This document shows, piece after piece, positions 7,382-14,520 of a stretch of 16,490 nucleotides of DNA. The stretch covers positions 1 through 16,490 of the forward strand of contig JOBE01000092.1 of the NCBI GenBank assembly GCA_000717735.1. Reading direction: 5' to 3'. The translations under genes and the position numbers were made by a program. Position 1 is the stretch's first letter. Every line of letters begins with the position of its first letter. Origin of the DNA: Streptomyces griseoluteus (GTDB taxonomy: Bacteria; Actinomycetota; Actinomycetes; Streptomycetales; Streptomycetaceae). The notes beneath the pieces are model-generated. The model made no database searches, was not told where the DNA came from, and was given only the letters and a program-made list of their open reading frames with translations.

Positions 7382-8104
7382 GTGGACCTCGAAAAGAAGC
7401 CCGACCCCGAAGAGCAGCCGCGGCCGCAGCGCTCGGCCCCGCCCGCCGAGACCGCCCCCGCCGCGCCCCTTCTCGCCGACCCGCAGGGCTCGTTGCGCGC
7501 GTCCGACGCGGACCGGGACCGGATCGCGGACATCCTCAGGGACGCCCTGGCCGAGGGGCGGCTCGACCCCGAGGAGCACTCGGACCGGATCGACGCGGTG
7601 TACCGGGCGAAGACCGTCGGGGAGCTGGAGCCGATCGTCCGCGACCTGCCGGGCGCCCGGACCCACCGGCCGGAGCCCGAGCCGGCCTACGGGTACGGCC
7701 CGGACGGCGCCGACGGCCCCGCCGAGAACCTCGTCGCGATCTTCTCCAGCAACACCCGCAGGGGGCGCTGGCGGGTGAGCCGGCGGACGAACGCCTTCGC
7801 CCTCTTCGGGAACATCGAGATCGACCTGACCGAGGCGATCTTCGAGCAGCGCCTGACCACCATCAACGCCACGTCGATCTTCGGCAACGTGGAGGTGCGG
7901 GTCCCGGAGAACATCAGCCTGCGCGGCAGCGGCAGCGGGATCTTCGGCAACTTCGAGGTCGTGACCCTGGAGGGCGTCGACCCGCAGGCCCCGGTCGTCG
8001 TCATCAACGGCTACTCGGTCTTCGGGAACGTCGAGGCGAGGCCCAAGCGCGGCAAGTGGATCACCGACCTCCAGGGCAAGCTGCGCAAGCACCTCGGCCA
8101 CTGA
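7382..8104 (+). CDS. DUF1707 protein with repetitive beta C-terminal domain
   Basis: This 240-aa protein shows no signal peptide or membrane segment. Residues 1-36 are Pro/Ala/Glu-rich. Residues 38-90 are a DUF1707 domain, recognisable from LRASDADRDRIADILRDAL and EGRLDPEEHSDRIDAVYRAKT. After a Pro/Gly linker, residues of about 117-220 carry four FGN turns at 142 (LFGNIEI), 167 (IFGNVEV), 188 (IFGNFEV) and 214 (VFGNVEA), spaced 21-26 residues. This resembles the beta-helical C-terminal domain of LiaF/cell-wall-active antibiotic response proteins. The GTG start is supported by TAGGGT six nt upstream (leaderless). The function is not established; DUF1707 proteins are common in actinobacteria and often linked to membranes or the envelope. 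It is divergent from fumA and 191 bp upstream of the WhiB-like gene. Confidence 0.85.
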   Translation: MDLEKKPDPEEQPRPQRSAPPAETAPAAPLLADPQGSLRASDADRDRIADILRDALAEGRLDPEEHSDRIDAVYRAKTVGELEPIVRDLPGARTHRPEPEPAYGYGPDGADGPAENLVAIFSSNTRRGRWRVSRRTNAFALFGNIEIDLTEAIFEQRLTTINATSIFGNVEVRVPENISLRGSGSGIFGNFEVVTLEGVDPQAPVVVINGYSVFGNVEARPKRGKWITDLQGKLRKHLGH

Positions 8105-8151
8105 GGCCGGGAGCGCGCGGGGGGCGAGGACGACCGGAGTGGCGGCGCCGC

Positions 8152-8174
8152 TGACCGAGGTGGTCAGGGTGACC
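8152..8174. promoter_or_regulatory. Alternating TGACC/GGTCA half-sites upstream of the whiB-like gene
   Basis: TGACC (8152-8156), GGTCA (8162-8166) and TGACC (8170-8174) alternate in orientation, giving two overlapping dyads with 5- and 3-nt spacers. They lie 122-144 nt before the WhiB-like start. This may be an operator or a terminator-like structure after the DUF1707 gene; evidence is only symmetry. Confidence 0.25.
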
Positions 8175-8295
8175 GGAATTCGTCCTCGGGTATCCGCAGT
8201 GCGGAACCGAGCGGCACGCAGTGCATAGGCGCGCGCACAGCGGGTAGGGCTGGTGCATCGCCGCTCGCTCGCGAAGTCGTCGTCAGGAGTAGACC

Positions 8296-8667
8296 GTGCT
8301 GCAACCGCCGCATCAGCCCCTCCAGGTCGCCGCTGTCCCCCCTCAGCGTGCCCCTGCGCGGGAGGACGAGGCCGGGCCTTGGCACGCGGAGGCGGTGTGC
8401 CGCCGGGACGAGGCCGGGCTCTTCTTCGCCCCATCCAAGGAGCCGACCGCCGCGCGGCTCGCGCGCGAGGCGGCGGCGAAGCGGGTCTGCGGGCGCTGTC
8501 CCGTGATGGTCGAGTGCCGGGAGCACGCGCTGCTCCAGCCCGAGCCGTACGGGGTGTGGGGAGGGCTCACCGCGGCGGAGCGCCGCGTCGCCCTGGCCCG
8601 GCGCCGGCGGCGCGAGGTGGAGCTGCGCAAGGCGGCCACGACCGAGCGGATCGCCCAGGCGGGCTGA
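8296..8667 (+). CDS. WhiB-like [4Fe-4S] transcriptional regulator
   Basis: This 123-aa protein belongs to the actinobacterial WhiB family, which binds a [4Fe-4S] cluster sensitive to O2 and NO and regulates transcription with the principal sigma factor. All four ligands are present: Cys35, Cys65, Cys68 and Cys74 (CX29CX2CX5C). The turn motif GVWGG is at 86-90, followed by a basic C-terminal tail, ARRRRREVELRK (101-112), for DNA contact. The residues between Cys35 and Cys65 (RRDEAGLFFAPSKEP) are typical. AGGAG lies 6 nt before the GTG start. From memory the homologue next to glpX in S. coelicolor is wblI; I did not verify this. Overlapping dyads upstream may regulate it. It ends convergently with glpX across a strong terminator. 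Confidence 0.93.
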   Translation: MLQPPHQPLQVAAVPPQRAPAREDEAGPWHAEAVCRRDEAGLFFAPSKEPTAARLAREAAAKRVCGRCPVMVECREHALLQPEPYGVWGGLTAAERRVALARRRRREVELRKAATTERIAQAG

Positions 8668-8705
8668 GCCGTCGTTCCGAGGTCCCGGGTTCCGTCCGTA
8701 TGGGA

Positions 8706-8738
8706 AGGGGCGCCCCCACCGCACAGGGGGGCGCCCCT
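8706..8738. terminator. Bidirectional terminator between whiB-like gene and glpX
   Basis: AGGGGCGCCCCC (8706-8717) and GGGGGCGCCCCT (8727-8738) form a perfect 12-bp stem with a 9-nt loop. It lies between convergent genes ending at 8667 and 8770. Confidence 0.85.
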
Positions 8739-8769
8739 CTTCGTGCCGTCGTCGGACGTCCGGCCGGCG

Positions 8770-9804
8770 TTACTTCGCGCGGTCGAAGTCGATCTTGCTG
8801 TACGCGCGCAGCTTCGAGAGCCGGTGCGTGGAGTCGATCTGGCGGATCGTGCCGGACTTCGAGCGCATGACGAGCGACTGGGTGGTCGCCGTCTCCGCGC
8901 GGTAGCGGACTCCGCGCAGCAGCTCGCCGTCGGTGATGCCGGTCGCGACGAAGAACACGTTGTCGCCGCCGACCAGGTCGTCGGTGGAGAGCACCCGGTC
9001 CAGGTCGTGGCCCGCGTCGAGCGCCTTCTGCCGCTCGGCGTCGTCCTTCGGCCACAGCTTGCCCTGGATCACGCCGCCGAGGCACTTGATGGCGCAGGCG
9101 GAGATGATGCCCTCGGGGGTACCGCCGATGCCCATGAGCATGTCGACGCCGGTGCCCTCGCGGACGGCCATGATCGAGCCGGCGACGTCGCCGTCCGAGA
9201 TGAACTTGATCCGGGCGCCGGTCTCGCGGATCTCCTTGACGATGCCCTCGTGGCGGGGGCGGTCCAGGATGACGACCGTGATGTCCTCGGGCGAGGAGTT
9301 CTTCGCCTTGGCGACCCGGCGGATGTTCACCGAGACGGGGGCGTTGATGTCGACGAAGTCGGCGGCCTCGGGGCCGGTGACCAGCTTGTCCATGTAGAAG
9401 ACCGCGGACGGGTCGAACATGGAGCCGCGGTCGGCGGCGGCCAGGACGGCGATCGCGTTGGGCATGCCCTTGGCGTTGAGCGTGGTGCCGTCGATCGGGT
9501 CGACGGCGATGTCGACCTCGGCGCCGGTGCCGTCGCCGACCCGCTCGCCGTTGAAGAGCATGGGGGCTTCGTCCTTCTCGCCCTCGCCGATGACGACCAC
9601 GCCGTTCATCGAGACGGTGGAGATCAGGGTCCGCATGGCGTTGACCGCCGCGCCGTCCGCGCCGATCTTGTCGCCGCGTCCGACCCAGCGTCCGGCGGCC
9701 ATGGCGGCGGCCTCGGTGACGCGGACCAGCTCCAGGGCGAGGTTGCGGTCGGGAGCCTCGGGAGAGACGACGAGCTCGGGCGGCAGATGATGGTGCTCGG
9801 TCAT
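8770..9804 (-). CDS. glpX: Class II fructose-1,6-bisphosphatase
   Basis: Hydrolyses fructose-1,6-bisphosphate to fructose-6-phosphate plus phosphate in gluconeogenesis; metal-dependent and cytosolic. The 344-aa product has typical GlpX length and the lithium-sensitive phosphatase motifs [11 protein letters not shown] (73-83) and VDPIDGTT (101-108), which bind the catalytic metals. Other conserved stretches include [17 protein letters not shown] and [15 protein letters not shown]. The ATG at 9804 is chosen because AAAGGTG lies 7 nt upstream and the conserved N-terminus ([14 protein letters not shown]) begins soon after; longer in-frame extensions lack any family similarity. It is divergent from the DUF4245 gene, with a 12-bp-arm inverted repeat between them. 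In Streptomyces this is normally the main or only FBPase, so it should be essential on gluconeogenic carbon (family knowledge). Confidence 0.96.
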   Translation of the reverse strand: MTEHHHLPPELVVSPEAPDRNLALELVRVTEAAAMAAGRWVGRGDKIGADGAAVNAMRTLISTVSMNGVVVIGEGEKDEAPMLFNGERVGDGTGAEVDIAVDPIDGTTLNAKGMPNAIAVLAAADRGSMFDPSAVFYMDKLVTGPEAADFVDINAPVSVNIRRVAKAKNSSPEDITVVILDRPRHEGIVKEIRETGARIKFISDGDVAGSIMAVREGTGVDMLMGIGGTPEGIISACAIKCLGGVIQGKLWPKDDAERQKALDAGHDLDRVLSTDDLVGGDNVFFVATGITDGELLRGVRYRAETATTQSLVMRSKSGTIRQIDSTHRLSKLRAYSKIDFDRAK

Positions 9805-9900
9805 CGGAACGCACCTTTCTGTACGGCGACGGCCGGGAAAAGAGGGTGCTGTGACTCTATCGGTACGTCGACAAAATGAGCAGAGGGGCCCACGTATGAG

Positions 9901-9931
9901 CACGGCACCATGATGCGACCATGGTGCCGTG
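9901..9931. promoter_or_regulatory. 12-bp-arm inverted repeat between glpX and the DUF4245 gene
   Basis: CACGGCACCATG (9901-9912) and CATGGTGCCGTG (9920-9931) are perfect inverted arms with a 7-nt spacer. The right arm includes the GTG start of the DUF4245 gene, and the element lies about 100 nt upstream of glpX. It could be an operator for either gene or an RNA hairpin masking the DUF4245 start. Confidence 0.55.
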
Positions 9932-10453
9932 GCAGGTATGCGAGGCAGGCAGACGGTACGCGGGATGTTCCAGTCCCTCGGGGTGATCTTGATCGCCGCG
10001 GGGGTCATGTATCTCTTCATCCCACACGACGAGAGCGCCGAACCGGTCAAGGCGAAGGACTACCGGGTCGAGCTCCTGACGGCCCAGAGGGCGGCGCCGT
10101 ATCCGGTGCTGGCCCCCGAGGGCTTGGGCGAGGGGTGGAAGGCGACGGTCGTCTCGTACAGGCGAGACAGTGCCGACGCCTGGCAGCTCGGCTTCCTCTC
10201 CCCGGACACGCAGTACGTGGCGATCCACCAGTCGACGGCGGCGCCGGGCACCTACGTGCCGGACGTGACGCAGCGGGCGAAGAACACCGGGAAGACCCAG
10301 ACGGTGGCCGGCCAGGTCTGGCAGCGCTGGGAGGGCCCGAAGTACGACGCGCTCGTCCGCGTGGACGGCAAGGCGACGACGGTGGTGACCGGCACGGCCT
10401 CCTTCGAGCGGCTGGCCGAGATGGCGGGCTCGCTGCGGTCGAAGAAGGTCTGA
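9929..10453 (+). CDS. DUF4245 membrane-anchored protein
   Basis: This 174-aa protein has a short basic N-terminus (RGRQTVRG), one hydrophobic segment at 13-31 ([19 protein letters not shown]) and an external soluble domain, which fits a type II membrane anchor. The first residues and the domain motifs ([43 protein letters not shown]) match the actinobacterial DUF4245 family as I recall it, for which no function is known. The start is uncertain: GTG 9929 lies inside an inverted repeat, and an ATG at 9938 gives 171 aa; neither has a well-placed RBS. Adjacency to glpX is conserved in Streptomyces from memory. The gene is followed after 9 nt by a very long terminator stem. Confidence 0.85.
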   Translation: MAGMRGRQTVRGMFQSLGVILIAAGVMYLFIPHDESAEPVKAKDYRVELLTAQRAAPYPVLAPEGLGEGWKATVVSYRRDSADAWQLGFLSPDTQYVAIHQSTAAPGTYVPDVTQRAKNTGKTQTVAGQVWQRWEGPKYDALVRVDGKATTVVTGTASFERLAEMAGSLRSKKV

Positions 10454-10462
10454 GCCGGGTAA

Positions 10463-10523
10463 CCCGACGGCACGCGAGAGGCCCCGCACTCCATGAGTGC
10501 GGGGCCTCTCGCGTGCCGTCGGG
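10463..10523. terminator. Bidirectional terminator: 29-bp perfect inverted repeat
   Basis: The arms at 10463-10491 and 10495-10523 are perfect reverse complements over 29 bp with a 3-nt CAT spacer. It starts 9 nt after the DUF4245 stop and ends 28 nt before the convergent nitroreductase stop, so it should terminate both. The stem is unusually long and has no mismatch. Confidence 0.9.
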
Positions 10524-10551
10524 CGCTGCCCTCGGGGCGTCGTCGTCCGGA

Positions 10552-11142
10552 TCAGACGGTGGTGACGACGTCCTCGTAGGCGAGGCGCGGGGAGCGCGGG
10601 AACCAGGCGTCCTCGCCCGGCTTGCCGATGTTGACGACCATCAGCGGGGTGTGGTCGTCGTCCAGGAACTCCTTCTGGACACCGTCGAAGTCGAGGCCCG
10701 TCATCGGGCCCGCGGCCAGGCCGGCGGCGCGGACGCCCACGATGAAGTACGCGGCCTGGAGGGCGGCGTTCAGCAGCGCGGCGCTCTCGCGGACCGGGCG
10801 CTCGGCGAAGAACATGTCCTTGGCCTGCGGGAAGTGCGGCAGCAGGCTCGGGAGCTCCTCGTGGAACTCGTTGTCGGCGGAGAGGATCGCGACGAGCGGG
10901 GCCGAGGCGGTCTTGGGCTGGTTGCCCTCGGCCATGTGCTTGACCAGGCGCTCGCGGGCCTCGGGGGAGCGGACCAGGGTGATGCGCAGCGGGGTCTGGT
11001 TGAAGGCGGTGGGGCCGTACTTCACCAGGTCGTAGATCGCCTGGACCTGCTCGTCGGTCACCGGCTCGTCGGTGAACGTGTTGGCGGTGCGGGCCTCACG
11101 GAAGAGGAGGTCCTGGGCGGCGGGGTCAAGGGCGAGAGACAT
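10552..11142 (-). CDS. Nitroreductase-family oxidoreductase, RutE/malonic semialdehyde reductase-like
   Basis: This is an FMN-dependent NAD(P)H oxidoreductase fold of the nitroreductase superfamily. The 196-aa length equals that of E. coli RutE, and the pattern fits that subfamily: EARTANTF (16-23, FMN phosphate contact region), VKYGPTAFNQTPLRI (40-54), FFAERPVRESAALLNAALQAAYF (split across 111-133) and GLAAGPMTGLD (141-151). RutE reduces malonic semialdehyde to 3-hydroxypropionate in pyrimidine catabolism, but no other rut gene is nearby, so the physiological substrate is uncertain and detoxification of quinones or nitro compounds is possible. The ATG at 11142 has GGAAGG 8 nt upstream. It has a predicted promoter (TTGAAG-N18-TACTGT) overlapped by a dyad, suggesting repressor control. 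Confidence 0.88.
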   Translation of the reverse strand: MSLALDPAAQDLLFREARTANTFTDEPVTDEQVQAIYDLVKYGPTAFNQTPLRITLVRSPEARERLVKHMAEGNQPKTASAPLVAILSADNEFHEELPSLLPHFPQAKDMFFAERPVRESAALLNAALQAAYFIVGVRAAGLAAGPMTGLDFDGVQKEFLDDDHTPLMVVNIGKPGEDAWFPRSPRLAYEDVVTTV

Positions 11143-11202
11143 GCTGCGTACCTTCCGGACTGCAAAGGGGGGTCGCTCGTACAACGTTCAAGCGATGTCT
11201 CG

Positions 11203-11232
11203 ACAGTACGCCCCTGATTGATGAAACTTCAA
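11203..11232 (-). promoter_or_regulatory. Promoter of the nitroreductase gene
   Basis: On the minus strand TTGAAG (-35, 11227-11232) and TACTGT (-10, 11203-11208) are separated by 18 nt, a good housekeeping-sigma promoter. The start would be near 11196, giving a leader of about 55 nt. Confidence 0.55.
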
Positions 11233-11238
11233 CCAATC
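11216..11238. promoter_or_regulatory. Operator-like 23-bp dyad over the nitroreductase -35
   Basis: GATTG (11216-11220) and CAATC (11234-11238) are perfect outer arms, and TTGA/TCAA half-sites lie inside; 16 of 23 positions are symmetric. It covers the predicted -35, as expected for a repressor of the MarR or HxlR type (inference). Confidence 0.4.
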
Positions 11239-11280
11239 CATCCGGATAGTGATCCGCTTCACTCGGAGTCTACGGCAGGG

Positions 11281-11532
11281 CTACTCGTCCCCGCCGCCCG
11301 TCTCCGCGGCCTCGGCCGCTCGCTCGGCCGCCAGTGAGGCGTCGAGCCGGGCCCGCGCACCCTCGAGCCGGCGCCGGCAGATCTTCGCCAGCTCCTCGCC
11401 GCGCTCCCAGAGCGCGAGGGAGTCCTCCAGGGACGTACCGCCCGCCTCGAGGCGCCGTACGACCTCGATCAACTCGTCCCGCGCCTGCTCGTACCCGAGC
11501 GCAGCCTCGTCCGTTCCCGTTCCCGCTGTCAT
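11281..11532 (-). CDS. xseB: Exodeoxyribonuclease VII small subunit
   Basis: This 83-aa small subunit of exonuclease VII associates in several copies with the XseA catalytic subunit; the enzyme degrades single-stranded DNA in both directions to oligonucleotides. The family pattern is clear: [19 protein letters not shown] (14-32) then [23 protein letters not shown] (split across 34-56), two helices forming a coiled coil. The acidic/Ala C-terminal tail is not conserved. The ATG at 11532 is chosen because the conserved N-terminus starts soon after and GGAG/GGAGG lie 4-10 nt upstream. The gene is 131 nt downstream of xseA on the same strand, a gap filled partly by a 9-bp tandem repeat, so co-transcription is likely but tight translational coupling is not. 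Confidence 0.93.
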   Translation of the reverse strand: MTAGTGTDEAALGYEQARDELIEVVRRLEAGGTSLEDSLALWERGEELAKICRRRLEGARARLDASLAAERAAEAAETGGGDE

Positions 11533-11578
11533 GCCGCTCCGTCCTCCGTGTCCGGTTCTCACTCGAAAACGTCCGGAT

Positions 11579-11613
11579 CTAGATCACCTAGATCACCTAG
11601 ATCACCTAGATCA
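11579..11613. repeat. Four tandem 9-bp units (CTAGATCAC) between xseA and xseB
   Basis: Three exact copies of CTAGATCAC (11579-11587, 11588-11596, 11597-11605) are followed by a fourth matching 8 of 9 bases. On the transcribed minus strand the unit is GTGATCTAG. It is AT-rich compared with its surroundings and contains CTAG and GATC in every unit. Confidence 0.9.
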
Positions 11614-11663
11614 TCATCTGTATCCGCTGTCGGCTCCCCGGCCCCGCCCGGCCCCGCCCCGGC

Positions 11664-12881
11664 TCAGGCCGGGTCGCCCACGCGCCGCACCGCGAACTCG
11701 CCCTCCGCGACCCGGGCCCGCAGCTCCTCGCCCTCCGCGACCTCCTCCGGGGAGCGGACCACCGCCCCGTCCGTCCGCTGGAGCACCGCGTACCCCCGCT
11801 CCAGCGTCGCGGCGGGCGAGAGCGCCCGGACCCGCGCCCGGGTGTGCGACAGCTCGGAGTCCGCCCGGTCCAGGAGGTGCCCGAGGACGCGTCGGCTCCG
11901 GGCGAGGAGCGCCGCCACCTCGTCCGCGCGGACCTCGACCATGCGCTGCGGATGCTCCATGACGGGCCGCGCGAGCGCCTGCGCCAGGCCCCGCTCCTCC
12001 CGGTCGAGCAGCCCTCGTACCGTCCGCAGGGCCCGGTCCCGCAGCCCGCGGACCCGCTCCAGCTCCTCGCCCACGTCCGGTACGACCTTCTTGGCCGCGT
12101 CCGTCGGAGTCGAGGCGCGCAGATCGGCCACCAGGTCGAGGAGGGGCGAGTCCGGTTCGTGGCCGATCGCCGACACCACCGGCGTACGGCAGTCGGCGAC
12201 GGCCCGGACGAGCTGCTCGTCCGAGAACGGCAGCAGGTCCTCGACGCTGCCGCCGCCGCGGGCGACGATGATCACGTCCACGTCGTCGTGCGCGTCGAGC
12301 TCCTTGACCGCCTGGACGACCTGCGGAACCGCCTTCACGCCCTGCACCGCGACGTTCCGCACCTCGAAGGCGACGGCGGGCCAGCGGCGCCGCGCGTTCT
12401 CCAGGACGTCCCGCTCCGCCGCCGAGGCGCGGCCGCAGACGAGCCCGATCCGGTGCGGCAGGAACGGCAGCGGCTTCTTCCGGTCGAGCGCGAAGAGTCC
12501 TTCGGCCGCCAGGGACCGCTTCAGCTGCTCCAGGCGGGCGAGCAACTCGCCGATCCCGACCGGCTTGATCTCCACAGCCCGCAGTGACAGCTGCCCGCGC
12601 GGCGCGTACCACTCGGGCTTCGCGTGCACGACGACCCGGGCGCCCTCCGACACGATGTCCGCGACGGCGTCGAAGACCTGGCGGTAGCAGGTGACGCCGA
12701 TCGAGATGTCGTGGGAGGGGTCCCGCAGCGTCAGGAAGACGACTCCGGCGCCGGGGCGCCGGGACAGCTGCGTGATCTGCCCCTCGACCCAGATCGCCCC
12801 GAGCCGGTCGATCCACCCCCCGATCAGCCGGGAGACCTCACCGACGGGAAGCGGTGCTTCGGCGGACGTAGTCAGAGCCAT
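11664..12881 (-). CDS. xseA: Exodeoxyribonuclease VII large subunit
   Basis: The 405-aa catalytic subunit of exonuclease VII (ssDNA nuclease, DNA repair). An N-terminal OB-fold (about 10-105) contains [10 protein letters not shown] (31-40) and VVFLTLRD. The catalytic region contains [23 protein letters not shown] (split across 146-168), [20 protein letters not shown] (203-222) and [24 protein letters not shown] (split across 237-260). A helical coiled-coil segment (about 270-350) and the C-terminal ERGYAVL motif (361-367) follow. The ATG at 12881 is chosen because the family N-terminus starts there and TACGCT lies 6 nt upstream (leaderless). Longer in-frame starts would add an Arg/Ala-rich segment encoded by a tandem repeat, which I regard as non-coding. 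It is followed by xseB. Confidence 0.95.
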   Translation of the reverse strand: MALTTSAEAPLPVGEVSRLIGGWIDRLGAIWVEGQITQLSRRPGAGVVFLTLRDPSHDISIGVTCYRQVFDAVADIVSEGARVVVHAKPEWYAPRGQLSLRAVEIKPVGIGELLARLEQLKRSLAAEGLFALDRKKPLPFLPHRIGLVCGRASAAERDVLENARRRWPAVAFEVRNVAVQGVKAVPQVVQAVKELDAHDDVDVIIVARGGGSVEDLLPFSDEQLVRAVADCRTPVVSAIGHEPDSPLLDLVADLRASTPTDAAKKVVPDVGEELERVRGLRDRALRTVRGLLDREERGLAQALARPVMEHPQRMVEVRADEVAALLARSRRVLGHLLDRADSELSHTRARVRALSPAATLERGYAVLQRTDGAVVRSPEEVAEGEELRARVAEGEFAVRRVGDPA

Positions 12882-12887
12882 GGACCG

Positions 12888-12893
12888 AGCGTA
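12888..12893 (-). promoter_or_regulatory. -10 element of a leaderless promoter for xseA
   Basis: TACGCT on the minus strand ends 6 nt before the ATG at 12881, and no RBS-like sequence lies between. It indicates that xseA is transcribed separately from the upstream permease gene. Confidence 0.55.
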
Positions 12894-12931
12894 ACCGGGC
12901 GGTACGACAACGTCAGGGGCGCGCGGAGGCC

Positions 12932-12999
12932 GAGCCGCGCGTCGGGCCGCCCGCCGAGCCGTGCGTCGGGCCGCCCGCCGAGCCGTGCGTCGGGCCGCC
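12932..12999. repeat. 24-bp GC-rich tandem repeat upstream of xseA
   Basis: Unit 1 (12932-12955) and unit 2 (12956-12979) are 24 bp each and differ at one base (GAGCCG C/T GCGTCGGG...). Unit 3 (12980-12999) matches for 20 bp, then decays; diverged copies continue to about 13065. It lies in the 214-bp gap between the permease stop and xseA. I see no clear terminator in this gap. Confidence 0.85.
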
Positions 13000-13095
13000 G
13001 TCAACCCGCGCGTCAGGCCACGAGTCGAGCCACGGGACAAGCCGCCCCGTCAGGCCGCCCGTCTCGCGGCACCTCTCGGCGCGGGTACGGCGAGG

Positions 13096-14457
13096 TCAGC
13101 GCCCCGCCGGTGTCCGCGTCGCTCCCTGGACGGCCAGGACGACCAGGCCCACCCCCAGCCACACCACACCCACCAGCTGGGCCTCGGGCGAGGCCTCGAC
13201 GATGACCGCGATCAGGATCGCCGCCCCGACGACGGGAAGGACGACGTGCTTCAGCCAGTGCGGCGCGCCCTCCGCCCGCCGTACCGCGAACCAGCCCACC
13301 ACGCTCGCGTGCAGCAGGACGAACGCCGTCAGCGCGCCGACGTCGACCACCGACACCAGGTGGTCGAGGCCGTCGTCCCGGCGGGCCGCCCACACCGCCG
13401 CGACCATCGTCACCGTCGCCGCCACGAGCAGCGCCACCCGCGGCACGCCCGCGTCCGTCCGGGCGAGCGCGTGCGGCAGGCGCCGGTCGCGGCCCATCGC
13501 GAACAGCAACCGGCCGCCGGCCGCCTGCCCCGCGAGCGCCGCGAAGGCCGCGCCGATCGCCTTGGAGACGGCCACGAGGTCGTGCAGCCAGCCGCCGACC
13601 GAGACGTCCACGGCGTCGTAGAAGGCGGAGCCCTGCTTTCCGGGATCAGCGGCGAGTTCGGCCGAGGAGACCGGTTCGAGGAGCGCGACCAGCCAGGACT
13701 GGGCCACGAACAGGACGCCCGCGAGGGCCAGACAGAACAGCACCGCGCGCGCCACCTTCGCCGAGCCGCCCGTGACCTCCTCGGCGAAGGAGGCGATGGC
13801 GTCGAAGCCCAGGTAGGAGAGGACGGCCACGGACACCGCGCCCAGTACCGCGGCCAGCGAGAACGAGACGTCGCCGGTGAGCGGCGACCACCAGTCGCGC
13901 CGTGCCCCGTCCCGTACGAGCACCACCACGGCGGAGACGACGAAGACCAGCAGGACGACGATCTCCATCGCGAGCACCGCGAAGCCGACCCGGGCAGCCG
14001 CCCGGACGCCCCACAGGTTCAGGAGGGTGGTGACCACGACGGCGATCCCGGTCCACACCCACCGGTCCACCTCCGGGACCAGCGCCTCCATCGCGATGCC
14101 CGCGAAGAGGTAGGCGACGGCGGGGATCAGCAGGTAGTCGAGCATCGCCATCCAGCCCGCGATGAATCCCGGCCCTTCCCCGAGACCCTTGCGGGCGTAC
14201 GTGAAGACGGAGCCGGCCTGTGGAGCGACCCGCACCATCTGCGCGTAACTGAAGGCCGTGAACGCCATGGCGACGGTGGCCACGACGTACACGAGTGCGA
14301 CCGCGCCGCCGGACTTGGCGTCCAGCGTGCCGAAGACGCCGACCGGTGCCATGGGCGCGATGAAGAGCAGCCCGTAGACGACCAGGTCCCGGAACCCGAG
14401 ATTCCGTCGGAGCCCCGTGTGGTCCTCGTGCTCCGCCACCTGTGATTCCTCGGCCAT
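13096..14457 (-). CDS. APC-superfamily amino acid/amine permease
   Basis: The 453-aa integral membrane protein has about 12 hydrophobic segments, for example [107 protein letters not shown] and [15 protein letters not shown]. The N-terminal helix with its MAPVGVFG break and the [12 protein letters not shown] segment in TM6 are hallmarks of APC-family substrate-binding helices. It resembles amino acid or polyamine (PuuP-like) importers, but substrate cannot be fixed. I give the ATG at 14457. A GTG at 14439 has GAGGA 7 nt upstream and may be the true start (447 aa). A much longer in-frame reading would run into antisense of ispH and is spurious. It is divergent from ispH with 63 bp between them. 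Confidence 0.92.
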   Translation of the reverse strand: MAEESQVAEHEDHTGLRRNLGFRDLVVYGLLFIAPMAPVGVFGTLDAKSGGAVALVYVVATVAMAFTAFSYAQMVRVAPQAGSVFTYARKGLGEGPGFIAGWMAMLDYLLIPAVAYLFAGIAMEALVPEVDRWVWTGIAVVVTTLLNLWGVRAAARVGFAVLAMEIVVLLVFVVSAVVVLVRDGARRDWWSPLTGDVSFSLAAVLGAVSVAVLSYLGFDAIASFAEEVTGGSAKVARAVLFCLALAGVLFVAQSWLVALLEPVSSAELAADPGKQGSAFYDAVDVSVGGWLHDLVAVSKAIGAAFAALAGQAAGGRLLFAMGRDRRLPHALARTDAGVPRVALLVAATVTMVAAVWAARRDDGLDHLVSVVDVGALTAFVLLHASVVGWFAVRRAEGAPHWLKHVVLPVVGAAILIAVIVEASPEAQLVGVVWLGVGLVVLAVQGATRTPAGR

Positions 14458-14507
14458 GGCGACAGTTTCGGCCACGGCACCGATCAACCCGCTCACCGAC
14501 GCGGCCT

Positions 14508-14513
14508 TACGAT
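14508..14513 (+). promoter_or_regulatory. -10 element of a leaderless promoter for ispH
   Basis: TACGAT ends 7 nt before the ATG at 14521. An in-frame ATG at 14512 lies within this hexamer and so is unlikely to be the start. The -35 match is weak. Confidence 0.55.
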
Positions 14514-14520
14514 GGGACGC

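Noticed and set aside
5460..7778. 772-codon plus-strand open frame across fumA
   Set aside because: Antisense of fumA for most of its length, then running out of frame into the DUF1707 gene; no recognisable protein.
8174..8205. GGAAT upstream of the whiB-like gene as a SigR-type promoter
   Set aside because: At 18 nt spacing the downstream bases read AGT, not GTT, so the SigR consensus is not met.
12882..13040. Extension of XseA to an Arg/Ala-rich N-terminus
   Set aside because: It is encoded by a 24-bp tandem repeat, unlike any XseA family N-terminus, and lies upstream of a good leaderless start.
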